Source: CAIWHR01 sp963773195 (GTDB lineage: Bacteria > Pseudomonadota > Gammaproteobacteria > Burkholderiales > Casimicrobiaceae). From it: DNA of 64,000 bases. Shown here piece by piece: positions 25,036 to 34,740 of the stretch. Each line of letters opens with the position of its first letter. Positions within the stretch are counted from its first letter, which is position 1. The notes under the pieces are model-generated. The model had not been told where the DNA came from, did no database searches, and worked only from the letters and a program-made list of their open reading frames with translations. Both the position numbers and the translations under genes were made by a program. Where the stretch lies: positions 434,001 through 498,000 of the forward strand of contig CAVZAE010000005.1 of assembly GCA_963773195.1 (NCBI GenBank). The letters run 5' to 3'.

Positions 25036-25788
25036 CTAATTGCCCAGATAGGCTTCCAGCACTTGCCGGTTCGCCTGTACGTCCCTTGGCGGGCCTTCGG
25101 CCAGCACCTTGCCCTCGACCATGCAGATCACGTGCGGGCAGAGGTTCATGATGAAGTCCATGTTGTGCTCGATGACGACGAAGCTGCCTCCTTGAGTGCG
25201 ATTCAGCGTGAGCAGGAGCTCGCGCAGCTCTTCGACCAGGCTCGGATTCACGCCGGCGCAGGGCTCGTCCAGCAGCACGAGTCGCGGCGCCGCCATGAAC
25301 GCCATCGCGATGTCGATGAGCTTCTGCTGGCCGTACGAGAGGCGCCCGGCCGGAAGGTGCGCGACGTGCTGCAACCGGAAGAGCTCGATCATCTCGTCGG
25401 CGTGACGACCGAGACCGGCATCCGGCGGCGCGAAGAGGCGTCGGCCCAACGTCCCCTTGAACTCCTGCGCGGCGACGATCAGGTTGTCGCGCACCGAAAG
25501 CTTGCCGAAGACCTGCAGCGTCTGGAACGTGCGCCCGATGCCGCGGCGCGCCAGCTCGAGCGGTGAGCACCCGGTGACATCTTCGCCGCAGAACTCGACC
25601 TTGCCCGCGGTCGGCCGGATCTGCCCCAGGATGCTGTTGAAGAGCGTCGTCTTGCCCGATCCGTTCGGGCCGATGACACCGACGATCTCGCCCGGACCGA
25701 CCGCCATCGACACGCCATCGACGGCGCGGATGGCGCCGTAGTGCTTGCAGACGTCCTTGACCTCGAGGAACGACGTCGTCGCGTTCAT
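25036..25788 (-). CDS. livG: Branched-chain-type ABC transporter ATP-binding protein LivG
   Basis: 250 residues. Walker A is Gly-Pro-Asn-Gly-Ser-Gly-Lys-Thr-Thr, the signature Leu-Ser-Tyr-Gly-Gln-Gln, and Walker B Leu-Val-Leu-Leu-Asp-Glu-Pro-Cys-Ala-Gly. The latter pair and Gly-Ile-Gly-Arg-Thr-Phe-Gln are LivG hallmarks. Start and livM stop overlap as ATGA (25785-25788). 25 bp separate it from livF. Confidence 0.95.
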   Translation of the reverse strand: MNATTSFLEVKDVCKHYGAIRAVDGVSMAVGPGEIVGVIGPNGSGKTTLFNSILGQIRPTAGKVEFCGEDVTGCSPLELARRGIGRTFQTLQVFGKLSVRDNLIVAAQEFKGTLGRRLFAPPDAGLGRHADEMIELFRLQHVAHLPAGRLSYGQQKLIDIAMAFMAAPRLVLLDEPCAGVNPSLVEELRELLLTLNRTQGGSFVVIEHNMDFIMNLCPHVICMVEGKVLAEGPPRDVQANRQVLEAYLGN

Positions 25789-26769
25789 CGCACCTTGCTC
25801 CGGCGCCCGAATCGTCCGGGAATCGACAGGAGCCCGCCGGGCAGCCACACCGTCAGCGCGACGACGGCGAGCCCGAACACCGCGAGATACCACGTCTGCA
25901 TGAACTTGAGCCATGGCGCGGACGAACCGCGGAGCATCTCGGGCAACAGCACGATGATCGCCGTACCCAGTGCGGGCCCGAGAAAGCGTCCCGAGCCTCC
26001 GACGATCACCGCGAGCAGCATCGTGAGCGAGGTCGAGAAATGGAACGGAGCCGGCTCGATGAACTCGACGAGTGACGCGAAGTAGACGCCGCCGACGCCG
26101 GCGCACGCGGCACCGATCGCGAAGGCCAGGAGCGTATAGGCCGTGATGTTGACGCCGAGGCTCTCGGCACGGATCGGATTGTCGCGCAGCGCAGCGAACG
26201 CACGCCCCCAGGGCGAGCGCAAGAGCCACCACAGGAGCAGCGCCAGGATCACCAGCGACACAAGCGTACAGTTGAAATAGGCGAGATAGCCGCCCAAGTC
26301 GAAGCCGAACAGCGTCGGGCGCGGAATCGCATTGATGCCGTACGTGCCGCCGGTCAGCTTCTCCTCGTTGCGCATCACGAGGAAGACGAGCACGTTGAAG
26401 CCGAGCGTCGCGAAAGCAAGGTAGTGGTGCTGGACGCGCAGCGCCGGGAAAGCCGAGCGCGAGCCCGACCACGAAGCACACGAGCGCTGCGAGCGGCAGC
26501 ACCGCGAAGAACGACCACCCGAGCTTGAGCAGGATCGCCGCGACGTAGGCCCCGATGCCGAAGAACGCCGCCTGGCCGAGCGACATCTGCCCCGCGTAGC
26601 CGACGGTCAGGTTGAGCCCGAGCGTCGCCATCAGGTACACGCAGTAGAGCGTCAGCAGATAGACATGGCTCCGGAGCAGCCAGCGCGCATCCGCGCCGAA
26701 GGAGACGGCGATTGCGATTGCCGCGACGACCGCGACTCCAATCAGCGCGGAACGGACATCACCCTTCAT
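25785..26769 (-). CDS. livM: Branched-chain-type ABC transporter permease LivM, one frameshift
   Basis: About 328 residues with 8-10 hydrophobic segments. The N-terminal half contains Met-Ser-Leu-Gly-Gln-Ala-Ala-Phe-Phe-Gly-Ile-Gly-Ala-Tyr, the LivM signature. The C-terminal half contains Gly-Val-Asn-Ile-Thr and a Gly-Gly-Ser-Gly-Arg segment. The two halves are in different frames; the break is at the GGGAAAG run near 26446-26452, where one extra base shifts the frame. The rest of the transporter is intact, so an assembly or base-calling error is the simpler reading. It overlaps livH and livG by 4 bp at either end. Confidence 0.9.
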
Positions 26770-27641
26770 ACCTTGCGCTCTTCGGGTTTCCCGAGCAGCC
26801 CTTCGGGCCGGAACAGGATCACGACGAGGAAGAGCATCAGCGCGACGCCCTCCTTGTAGGCGGGCGACACGTAGAAGCCGACCAGGTTCTCCAGCACGCC
26901 GATCAACACGCCGCCGACCAGCGCACCGCGCGTCTGATTGAAGCCGCCGACGATCGCCGCGAAGAACGCCTTCTGGCCGATCGAATCGCCCATGTCGAAC
27001 TTGGCGAGATACGTGGGCGTGATCAGCAGCGCGGCGACGACGGCCAGCAAGGCATTCAGGAGAAACGTGTAGAGCACCATCCGCTTGACGTCGATCCCGA
27101 GTACGCGCGCGGCTTCCGTATTCTGCGCGACCGCCTGCATGGCGCGGCCGGTAATGGTCCGCGTCACAAACGCCTGGAGGGCCGCGACGATCGCGCCGGC
27201 CACGAGCAACGTGCCGATATCGGCGTACGAGACCGTCACGCCGGCGATCGAGAGCTGGCCCGACGGAAACGGGCTTGCGAACACGTGCGCTTCGGCGCTG
27301 TAGCCCGCCCGGACCAGCGTCTTCATGAAGATCGAGAGGCCGAGCGTCGCAATCACGAGCGGGATCACGCCGTGCGCGATCAGCGGGTCGACAATCGCCC
27401 GCTTGAAGCCCCAGCCCAGCACCAGCATCGACGCCGCGCAGGTCACAACGAACGCGAGCCACAACGGCGCCCCGGCCGCGGTGCACGCGAGCATCGCGAA
27501 GGCCGACAGCATCACGAACTCGCCCTGCGCGAAGTTGATCGTCCCCGACGCCTGCCAGAGCAGCGTGAAGCCGAGCGCTGCAAGCGCGTAGATCGATCCG
27601 GTCGCGATCCCCGAGACGACGAGCTGGATCAGGTCCGCCAC
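26766..27641 (-). CDS. livH: Branched-chain-type ABC transporter permease LivH
   Basis: 291 residues with about 8 TM helices. Family features are Gly-Ser-Ile-Tyr-Ala-Leu-Ala-Ala-Leu-Gly-Phe, Asn-Phe-Ala-Gln-Gly-Glu near residue 38, and Gly-Arg-Ala-Met-Gln-Ala-Val-Ala-Gln-Asn near residue 168. It forms the inner-membrane pore with LivM. The start lies 36 bp after the livK stop, and its own stop overlaps livM as ATGA. Confidence 0.95.
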   Translation of the reverse strand: MADLIQLVVSGIATGSIYALAALGFTLLWQASGTINFAQGEFVMLSAFAMLACTAAGAPLWLAFVVTCAASMLVLGWGFKRAIVDPLIAHGVIPLVIATLGLSIFMKTLVRAGYSAEAHVFASPFPSGQLSIAGVTVSYADIGTLLVAGAIVAALQAFVTRTITGRAMQAVAQNTEAARVLGIDVKRMVLYTFLLNALLAVVAALLITPTYLAKFDMGDSIGQKAFFAAIVGGFNQTRGALVGGVLIGVLENLVGFYVSPAYKEGVALMLFLVVILFRPEGLLGKPEERKV

Positions 27642-27677
27642 GCGACGCTCGCCGTCATGCCGCGCCGCGCAACGCGC

Positions 27678-28826
27678 CTATTTCGCGGAAAGCGGAGGCA
27701 GGACGGCGGTTACCACCTGCTTGCCGTTCTCGACCTTGGTCATGAAGCTCTCCCGGTCGAGGTCGCCGTTCAGGTCGAACGAGACGTCCATCAGCACGCC
27801 AGGATTATCTTTCGTCGTGATCTTCGCGTTGTGCATTGCCGCCGCGAACGCCTTGCGATCGAACTTGCCGATTCTCTCGGTGATCACCTTGACGAAGTAG
27901 ACGGCGGTGTAGCCCTTGAGGCCGTTGTGGTCGGGCTTGTGCTTCCACTCCTTCTGGAACCGCTCGCTGAACGCGGCGACGAGCGGCATGGGCGCATCGG
28001 CGGTCAGGCCCACGTGCGCGATCGCCCCGTTCGCCGCATCGCCCGCGAGCTCGATCACTTTCTGGCCGGTGATCGTCGTCTCGCCGACGAGGGGCTTGTC
28101 GTAGCCCTGCTTCCTGAACTCGCGCAGCGCGCGCGCCGACTCGTCCTCGTTCAGGTAGACAAACGTGGCTTCGGCGGTCGACTGCTTCGCCTTGAGCACC
28201 GGACCGGAGAAATCGACCTGGCCCTGATCGGTCGGGATGTCCGCCGCGACCTTGATGCCGTACTGTTCGAGCGCCTTCAGCATGACGTCCCGGCCGCCCT
28301 TGCCGAAGTCGTTATTCACCCACATCACGTTCACCGTGTTCGCCTTGAGCGTGTCCTTCAGGTATCGCGCGACCTTCGGCATCGCCGCGGCTTGCGTGAA
28401 CGACGTGCGGAAGATGTACGGGTTCCCCTGCTGAGTGATGCTCGCCGCCTCGCCGCCCGTGAAGTTCGGCACTTCGGCGCGCTTCGTCTCCGCCATGCTC
28501 ACGAGGATGGATCCGGAGAACACGGGGCCGAGGACCACGTAGGCGTCCTGGTCGACGGCTTGCTGGGCCAGCGCCTTCGCAATCTGCGGCTGCGACTGCG
28601 TGTCGCTGCTCGTGTACTCGATCTTGCGGCCGAGAATGCCGCCCGCCGCGTTGATTTCCTTGACGGCGAGCTTCGCTCCCTCGTCGAAGTTCGTTCCCGA
28701 CGTCGCGCCGGGCCCCGAGAGCTCGACGAGTCCGAAGATCTTGACCGGCGCCCCTTGCGCCAGCGCGAGCGCCGGCGCACCCAGCAGCGCGGCCGCGACG
28801 ACGAATCCCCTTTGCCACCTTTTCAT
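27678..28826 (-). CDS. livK: LIV-type ABC transporter substrate-binding protein
   Basis: 382 residues from the ATG at 28826, which follows a strong GGAGGAGGGA ribosome site; an in-frame ATG further upstream lacks one. A signal peptide (about 1-23, ending Ala-Leu-Ala-Leu-Ala-Gln) precedes a Peripla_BP_6 domain. It begins Val-Lys-Ile-Phe-Gly-Leu-Val-Glu-Leu-Ser-Gly and contains Asn-Ala-Ala-Gly-Gly-Ile-Leu-Gly-Arg, both typical. Neighbouring genes suggest an aromatic or hydroaromatic acid as ligand; the sequence alone does not fix it. Confidence 0.93.
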   Translation of the reverse strand: MKRWQRGFVVAAALLGAPALALAQGAPVKIFGLVELSGPGATSGTNFDEGAKLAVKEINAAGGILGRKIEYTSSDTQSQPQIAKALAQQAVDQDAYVVLGPVFSGSILVSMAETKRAEVPNFTGGEAASITQQGNPYIFRTSFTQAAAMPKVARYLKDTLKANTVNVMWVNNDFGKGGRDVMLKALEQYGIKVAADIPTDQGQVDFSGPVLKAKQSTAEATFVYLNEDESARALREFRKQGYDKPLVGETTITGQKVIELAGDAANGAIAHVGLTADAPMPLVAAFSERFQKEWKHKPDHNGLKGYTAVYFVKVITERIGKFDRKAFAAAMHNAKITTKDNPGVLMDVSFDLNGDLDRESFMTKVENGKQVVTAVLPPLSAK

Positions 28827-28872
28827 ACATCCCTCCTCCGTTATGGACGCCCTCGCTGCCAACAGGACGCCG

Positions 28873-28900
28873 ATTGTGCGCGGATCGCGCGTGCGTGCAA
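28873..28900 (-). promoter_or_regulatory. Candidate sigma-70 promoter for livK operon
   Basis: On the minus strand TTGCAC (28900-28895), a 16-nt spacer and CACAAT (28878-28873) lie about 47 bp before the livK start. It would allow the transporter, aroD and thrH to be expressed apart from the upstream aroE genes. Confidence 0.4.
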
Positions 28901-28906
28901 ACCTCG

Positions 28907-29728
28907 TCAGGCCAGCGGTACCTTGAGCTCTTCGATCACGGCGCGCGTCGTCGGTCGGACGCCGCGCCACCAGAGGAAAGCAAGGGCCGCCTGCTCGACC
29001 AGCATGCCTACGCCGTCAGCCAGCTTGTCGGCGCCGGCGTCGCGCGCGAGGTGCAGGAACGGATTCAACCCCTTGCCGTAGACGACATCGTAGGCGAGGC
29101 AGCCGGGCGCGAACGCGGCACGTGTAATGGGCGGCACTTCGCCGCGCATGCTGGTCGACGTGCCATTGACGACGATGTCGAATGCGCGGTTGCCGAGATC
29201 GGAGTAGCCGCCGGTTTCGAGCGGACCGAGCCCGGCGAACTCGGCGCCGAGCGTTTGCGCCTTCGCGACCGTGCGATTGGCGACGACCAGGAGCGCTGGC
29301 TTCTGCTCGAGAAATGGATAAAGCGCGCCGCGGACGGCACCCCCCGCGCCCAGCAGCAGCACGCGCTTGCCCGCGAGCGAGCGGCCCAGGTTGCGTTCGA
29401 TGTCGTTGACGAGACCTGCGCCATCGAAATTCTCGGCGAGAATGCGATCGCCTTCGAATTTAAGCGAATTGACGGCACCGGCGCGGCGCGCCCGCTCGGA
29501 CCGCTCCGTGGCCAGCGCGAACGCTTCGAGCTTGAACGGCATGGTGACGTTGCCGCCACGGCCGCCGGCGGCGCGAAAGGCGGCCACCGCCGCGGGAAAT
29601 CCGTCGACGGGCGCTTCGATGATCTCGTAGGCGAGATCCTGGCCCGTCTCACGCGCGTACGCGGCGTGAATCGCCGGCGATTTGCTGTGTCTGGCCGGGT
29701 TGCCAAACAGTGCGTAGCGGTCCGTCAT
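28907..29728 (-). CDS. aroE: Shikimate dehydrogenase
   Basis: 273 residues. It reduces 3-dehydroshikimate to shikimate with NADPH. The substrate site Ser-Lys-Ser-Pro-Ala-Ile-His, the catalytic Lys in Asn-Val-Thr-Met-Pro-Phe-Lys, Asp-Gly-Ala-Gly and the nucleotide loop Gly-Ala-Gly-Gly-Ala are present. After the second beta strand comes Ala-Asn-Arg-Thr, whose Arg contacts the 2'-phosphate of NADP. It looks like the biosynthetic enzyme, and the window's mtgA/TonB block lacks its usual aroE. It lies in line with a second, different paralogue, 19 bp downstream of it. Confidence 0.94.
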   Translation of the reverse strand: MTDRYALFGNPARHSKSPAIHAAYARETGQDLAYEIIEAPVDGFPAAVAAFRAAGGRGGNVTMPFKLEAFALATERSERARRAGAVNSLKFEGDRILAENFDGAGLVNDIERNLGRSLAGKRVLLLGAGGAVRGALYPFLEQKPALLVVANRTVAKAQTLGAEFAGLGPLETGGYSDLGNRAFDIVVNGTSTSMRGEVPPITRAAFAPGCLAYDVVYGKGLNPFLHLARDAGADKLADGVGMLVEQAALAFLWWRGVRPTTRAVIEELKVPLA

Positions 29729-29747
29729 GGTGACAAGTGGAGTGAAC

Positions 29748-30581
29748 TCAATACGAGACGCGGGACACCGCGCGCAGCTCGTCCGGCGTCGTTGTTCCGA
29801 AGCCGAAGAATTCGAGATAGGCCGGGATCATTTCGAACAGCATGTCGGTGCCGACGACGAAGCGGCATCCTTTCCTTTGCGCCGCCGCGAGCATTGGCGT
29901 GATCTCCTGCTTCATCACGACCTCGCCGACGAACGTTTGCGGCGAAAGCCGCGCGGGGTCGAACGGCAGCGGGTCGCCGTCCTGCATCCCGAGCGGCGTG
30001 GCGTTGACGACGAGGTCGTAACCGGACGGATCGTTGCCGCGGAGGCCGACGTCGAGCCCCGGATAATACTCGCGCAACCGTCCGGCCAGCCCCGTCGCTG
30101 CGGTCGCATGGGCGTCGTGGAGCGCGATCGCGCCGACGCCTTCGGCCGCGAGCGATGCGGCAATCGCCGAGCCCACGCCTCCCGCGCCGACGACGAGGCA
30201 TCGCGCGTCAGCGAGACGCATCCCCTTGCGCACGAGCGCACGCGTGAAGCCCGATCCGTCGAACATGTCGGCGAGAAGTGATCCGTCGGCCCGCTTGAGC
30301 AGCGCGTTCGCGGACCCCGCGATCTTCGCCGTCGTGGACGCCTCGTCCGCCAACGCTACGGTCGTCACCTTGTGCGGCATCGTGACGAGCGCGCCGCGGA
30401 TGTTGGTGAGGCGGAATACCGCCTTCAGGAAGGCCGGGTAGTCGTCCGCACGGCAGCCCATCGGGACGACGACCGCATCGACGCCCTTCGCCTCGAACCA
30501 GGGGTTGTAGATGAGCGGCGCCTTGAACGACTCCGTCGGGTAGCCGATATGGGCGATCAAGGTCGTCTTGCCGCTGATCAT
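29748..30581 (-). CDS. Quinate/shikimate dehydrogenase-like AroE paralogue
   Basis: 277 residues. The fold-defining motifs are kept: Val-Thr-Met-Pro-His-Lys with the catalytic Lys, Phe-Asp-Gly-Ser-Gly, and the dinucleotide loop Gly-Ala-Gly-Gly-Val-Gly-Ser. Two features differ from AroE. The Ser-x-Ser carboxylate site is Ser-Phe-Lys-Ala-Pro, and after the second beta strand it has Leu-His-Asp-Ala-His. An acidic Asp stands there instead of Asn-Arg-Thr, the change that makes quinate/shikimate dehydrogenases prefer NAD. This suggests an oxidative, catabolic enzyme acting on quinate, shikimate or a related acid. The starting substrate is not proven. Confidence 0.85.
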   Translation of the reverse strand: MISGKTTLIAHIGYPTESFKAPLIYNPWFEAKGVDAVVVPMGCRADDYPAFLKAVFRLTNIRGALVTMPHKVTTVALADEASTTAKIAGSANALLKRADGSLLADMFDGSGFTRALVRKGMRLADARCLVVGAGGVGSAIAASLAAEGVGAIALHDAHATAATGLAGRLREYYPGLDVGLRGNDPSGYDLVVNATPLGMQDGDPLPFDPARLSPQTFVGEVVMKQEITPMLAAAQRKGCRFVVGTDMLFEMIPAYLEFFGFGTTTPDELRAVSRVSY

Positions 30582-30594
30582 CGGTCGTCCTTCG

Positions 30595-31658
30595 CTACGC
30601 CGTCGCGACCGTGCGCCCGGAGGCGGCCGCTTCGACGATCGCCTCGGTCACGCGCAGATTCGCGAGCCCGTCGCGGCAGGTGACGAGCGGCTCGGCATCG
30701 CCGCGGATCACGGCGGCGAAATGCTCGATTTGGCTCGCGAGCGGATCGGCGCGCACGACGGTCTCCGTGCGCGTCGTGAACGGCCTGAACCACGAGCGAT
30801 CCGAATCCTTTTCGTAGTGCCGAAGCCGCATCGTGGGCACGCCGAGCGACCCGCGCGTGCCGACGAGCGTGTACGCGTCCTCGTCGTCGCAGGCAGCGTA
30901 CGCCGTGTTCTCGCGCGAGGTCTGCTCCCAGCTCTTCGGCGACGCTGCCGTGTCGGACAACAGGAAGGTGCCGAGCGCGCCGTTCGCGAAGCGCAGACCG
31001 ATCGCCACCGTGTCCTCGACCTCGAAGCCACGCGTGGCATTGGACGAAAGCGCCTGCACGGCGACGATCTCCCCAACCATCGCGCGCAGGTTGTCGACTT
31101 CGTGGATCATGTTGAGCAGGATCGGGCCGCCGCCGGGCGCGCGCCGCCACGCGTTGGCGCCGTCGTAGTAGCCGTCGGCGTCGGGCTTGTAGAACACGGC
31201 ACTGCCGATCACCCCGACGAGGCTCCCGAGCATCCCCGAGCGCACGATCTCGACGGCCTTGTGCAGGATCGGGCTGTGCCGCCGGTGGTGGCCGACCAGC
31301 ACCTGGACCCGCGCGCGTTCCGCGGCCTCGCACAGACGGACGCCTTCGGCGAGGGTGTGCGCGACCGGCTTCTCGATCAGGACCGGAAGGTTCGCCGCGA
31401 TGCACTCGAGCCCCTGCTCCACATGGAGCGTGTTCGGCGTCGCGACGATCGACCCCGTCCGGGCGAGACCTGCGCGAAGAGCTCGGCGAGCGAGCCGTGC
31501 AGCGGCACGCCAGCCTCGCGCGCAATTTCCGCCGCCCTGGGCGAGACATCGACGATGGCGGCGAGCGTGGCACCCCGGCTCTTGCGGATCTCCTCGATGT
31601 GCCTGAGACCGATGAGACCGGCTCCGGCGACGGCGATTTCGACCTTGCGGATCGTCAT
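30595..31658 (-). CDS. Gfo/Idh/MocA family oxidoreductase, frameshifted
   Basis: About 355 residues. The N-terminal Rossmann segment reads Val-Ala-Gly-Ala-Gly-Leu-Ile-Gly-Leu-Arg-His. The sequence breaks at two indels near 31455-31475 and continues as Val-Ala-Thr-Pro-Asn-Thr-Leu-His, Glu-Lys-Pro-Val-Ala, and Gly-His-His-Arg-Arg-His-Ser-Pro. The Glu-Lys-Pro motif supplies the catalytic Lys. These enzymes oxidise or reduce a hydroxyl of sugars, inositols or related rings with NAD(P). The stop is 13 bp before the AroE paralogue, so the two are probably cotranscribed. A role on a cyclitol-like substrate is inference. Confidence 0.88.
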
Positions 31659-31733
31659 GCGTGGCGGGCTTGGACGCGATACCGCCGCCGGGGACGGCCG
31701 GACGCCGCCCCGCGCGACGGACACTTCGCTCGC

Positions 31734-32746
31734 TTACTTGCCGCGGACCTTGTCGATCTCGGTGTAGACCTGCTTCGCGAAGTCGGGCCCGACGTTCGCG
31801 CTGTACTTGTCGATCACGGGCTTCAACTTGGCGCGAATCTTCGCGACTTCGGCCGGCGGCAGCTCCGTGTACTCCATGGTCTTCTTCAGGTTGCCGAGCG
31901 CCACGTCCTGCGCGTCGCGCGAAAGCTTGCGCTGGAATGTCTGCGCTTCCTTCGCCGCCGCCACGAGGATGTCCTGCTCGTCCTTGTTCAGGCGATCCCA
32001 GGTCTTCTTGCTGATCGACCATCGTCTGCGGGTTGTAGATGTGGCGCGTGCCCGCCAGGTATTTCTGCACTTCCTGGAACTTGTTCGCCTCGATCACGGT
32101 GAACGGGTTCTCCTGGCCGTCGATCGTCTTCTGCTCGAGCGCCGTGTAGACCTCGGGGAAAGGCATCGGGACCGCATTGGCGCCGAGCGCGGTGAACGTG
32201 TCGATGTAGATCGGCGACTGGATCACGCGGATCTTGAGGCCGCCGATGTCGTCCGCGGTCTTGATCGGCCGCTTGCTGTTGGTCAGGTTGCGGAAGCCGA
32301 GGTCGAAGTAGGCGAGGTGGACGAGGCCCTTCTCCGGCAGCTTGTCGGCGAGCGTCTTGCCGATCGGCCCGTCGAGCACCGCGTCCGCTTCCTTCGCGTC
32401 GTTGAACAGGAACGGGAAGTCGACGATCGCGAACTCCTTGACCTGACCCTGCAGGATCCCGGTGTTCATCGACGTCATGTCGATCGTGCCGCCCTGCACC
32501 GCCGAGAGCACCTGCACGTCGCCGCCCAGCACGCCGCCGGGGAACAGCTTGACCTGCATCTTGCCGCCGCTCTTCTGCGCGACGAGATCGGCGAACTTCT
32601 GGCCGCCCTGCGGTGATCGGGTGACCCGTCGGGATTCTGCGTGGTCCAGCGGAACGTCTGCTCGCGCACCTGCGCCTCCGCCGCTGCCCGCCGCCAGGAG
32701 CGCGCCGCACGCGACCACCAGCGATCCACTTCATCGATGGCTTCAT
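31734..32746 (-). pseudogene. TRAP transporter substrate-binding protein, several frameshifts
   Basis: The ATG at 32746 begins a signal peptide (Met-Lys-Pro-Ser-Met-Lys-Trp, then Val-Val-Ala-Cys-Gly-Ala-Leu-Leu). Indels near 32725, 32660 and 32615 interrupt the first 45 residues. A long intact segment follows, with Asp-Phe-Pro-Phe-Leu-Phe-Asn-Asp-Ala, Gly-Leu-Lys-Ile-Arg-Val and Asp-Gly-Gln-Glu-Asn-Pro-Phe. Another shift near 32010 leads to the C-terminal 77 residues. It is a DctP-type binding protein about 335 residues long, and its permease genes lie just upstream in the same operon. Every segment stays protein-like, so it is probably functional in the organism. Confidence 0.8.
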
Positions 32747-32826
32747 TTTAGGTTTCCTTCTCTCATGGAACTGCACGATGACAGCGCGGCCGGCGTCACG
32801 CGCCGGCGCACGCTCCTCCAAACGCT

Positions 32827-34114
32827 TCAACCGCTGAACCACTTCGCCGGCCCCGTCACCAGGATCGGGAAGAAGATCAGCAGCGCGAGCACGATCAGCT
32901 GCGCGATCATGAACGGCCAGACGCCCTTGATGATGTCGTCCATCTTGATCTTCGCGACACCCGCAGACCACGTTGAGCACGGTGCCCACCGGCGGCGTGA
33001 TCAGGCCGATCGAGTTGTTGATGATGAAGAGCACGCCGAAATAGATCGGGTCGATGCCCGCCGCCTTGACGATCGGCATCAGCACCGGGGTCAGGATCAG
33101 GATGGTCGGCGTCATGTCGAGCGCGGTGCCGACGATGACGACGAGCACCTGCATCGCGAGCATGCAGCAGGAGCGGGCTGCCCATGAACGGCTTCAGCAG
33201 CGCGACGACCTGGGCGGGAAGCTCGGCGATCGTGATGAGCCACGCCGACACGAGCGCCGCGGCGACCAGGAACATCACGATGGCCGTCGTCTCCGCCGCC
33301 GACGCGAACACGCGGTAGAGGTCCGTCCACTTGAGCTCCTTGTAGATGAACATCGCGACGAACAGCGCGTAGACCGCGCAGACCACTGCCGCTTCGGTCG
33401 GCGTGAAGATGCCGAACTTGAGGCCGAAGATGATGATGCCCGGCAGGATCAGCGCCCAGACGCCGTCGACGAGCGCGTGGACGATCTCCGTCGCCCGGAC
33501 GCCTTGGGCGACGGCACCGCCGTGTCCTTGCGCGCTTCGAGCCACCACGCGACCGCGAGGCCCGACGCCGATCAGGATCCCGGGAACGATGCCGGCCAGG
33601 AACAGCTTCGAGATCGAAAGACCCGCGGCGACGCCGAAGATGATGAAGCCGATCGACGGCGGAATGATCGGCCCGATGATGCCGCCCGCCGCGATGAGAC
33701 CGGCCGACTTGCGCGGGGTTGTGGCCCGCCTTGACCATCATCGGGAACAGAAGGGCGGACAGCGCCGCGGCGTCGGCGACGGCCGAGCCGGACAAGCGCC
33801 GCCAGGATGCACGAGGCGAGGATCACGACGTAGCCCAGTCCGCCCTTGACGTGACCGACAAGCGTGAGCGCGACGTTGACGATCCGCTTGGACAGCCCCC
33901 CGACGTTCATGATCTCGCCAGCGAGCATGAAGAACGGCGCCGCCATCAGCGGGAAGCTGTCGGCGCCGGCAATCAGGTTCTGCGCGATGATCTGCGGGTC
34001 CATCATGTTGAGCTGGTACATGAGGGCCACGCCGCAGACCAGGAGCGCGAAAGCGATCGGCATCCCGAGCGCCATCGCGCCCAGCAGCGAGAACAGGAAG
34101 ACGGCGATAGTCAC
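32827..34114 (-). pseudogene. dctM: TRAP transporter large permease (DctM type), multiple frameshifts
   Basis: Pieces in three frames add up to about 427 residues of a DctM subunit. They include Gly-Met-Pro-Ile-Ala-Phe-Ala-Leu near the start, then Phe-Pro-Leu-Met-Ala-Ala-Pro-Phe-Phe-Met-Leu-Ala-Gly. Later come Thr-Pro-Thr-Glu-Ala-Ala-Val-Val, Asp-Met-Thr-Pro-Thr-Ile-Leu-Ile and Gly-Leu-Ile-Thr-Pro-Pro-Val-Gly. Breaks lie near 33795, 33715, 33560, 33505, 33165 and 32965. The stop at 32827 follows a hydrophobic C-terminus. It is the inner-membrane sodium-coupled channel of the TRAP system. The small permease ends 9 bp upstream. Most breaks are at short homopolymers, suggesting read errors. Confidence 0.82.
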
Positions 34115-34123
34115 GACGGTCTC

Positions 34124-34704
34124 CTACCTCTTCGCATCGCCGGCCGCGTCCGGCCCGGAGGATTGCTGCTCGATCAGCTTCTCGATCTCGGCCTCGTCCT
34201 CGGATTCGCGCACCTGGATCAGGTCGCGTTCTGCGAGCCGCCCGGATACGCCCTGCCAGAGGTTGCGCAGCAGCAGCAGCGCGCGCCATGACCGAGAAGA
34301 ACACGCCGACGCTGTAATAGAACCAGCCTGACGACAGGCCCGTGGCCGGCGCCATGTTGCCGATGTTGATGACCGACCTGCTGCCAGCTGCCGACGAAGA
34401 ACAGGTACACGCAATAGAGCATCAGCACCTGCGCCAGCAGGAAGCAGGCTTTCTTGCCCCACGCGGGAAGGCGCGAGACGACGGAGTCCATGCCGAGATG
34501 CGCGTGGTCGCGCAGCGCGACGACCGCGCCCACGAACGTGAGCCACACGAACAGCCACCGCGACAGCTCCTCGGAGACCGTGATCCCGGAGTTGAACGCG
34601 TAGCGCAGGACGACGTTGCCGAATACGAGCACGACCATCACCGCGAGGCACACGGCGATGAAGCCGCGCAGCACGCGGAAGTACCAGTCGACGACGCGGG
34701 TCAT
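34124..34704 (-). CDS. dctQ: TRAP transporter small permease (DctQ type), frameshifted
   Basis: About 193 residues with four TM helices. The first 109 residues are intact, including Glu-Leu-Ser-Arg-Trp-Leu-Phe-Val-Trp and a His-Leu-Gly-Met-Asp motif, both standard for DctQ. Indels near 34375 and 34285 move the frame. The end (Trp-Gln-Gly-Val-Ser-Gly-Arg-Leu and an acidic tail) is read from another frame to the stop at 34124. It works with the large permease 9 bp downstream. Confidence 0.83.
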
Positions 34705-34740
34705 GCGGAGCCTCCCCTTGGGTCCTGTGGGTCGTGGGGG

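Noticed and set aside
26712..29081. 789-codon plus-strand frame across livH and livK
   Set aside because: Antisense to two complete transporter genes with diagnostic motifs; the translation is low-complexity Arg/Glu/His.
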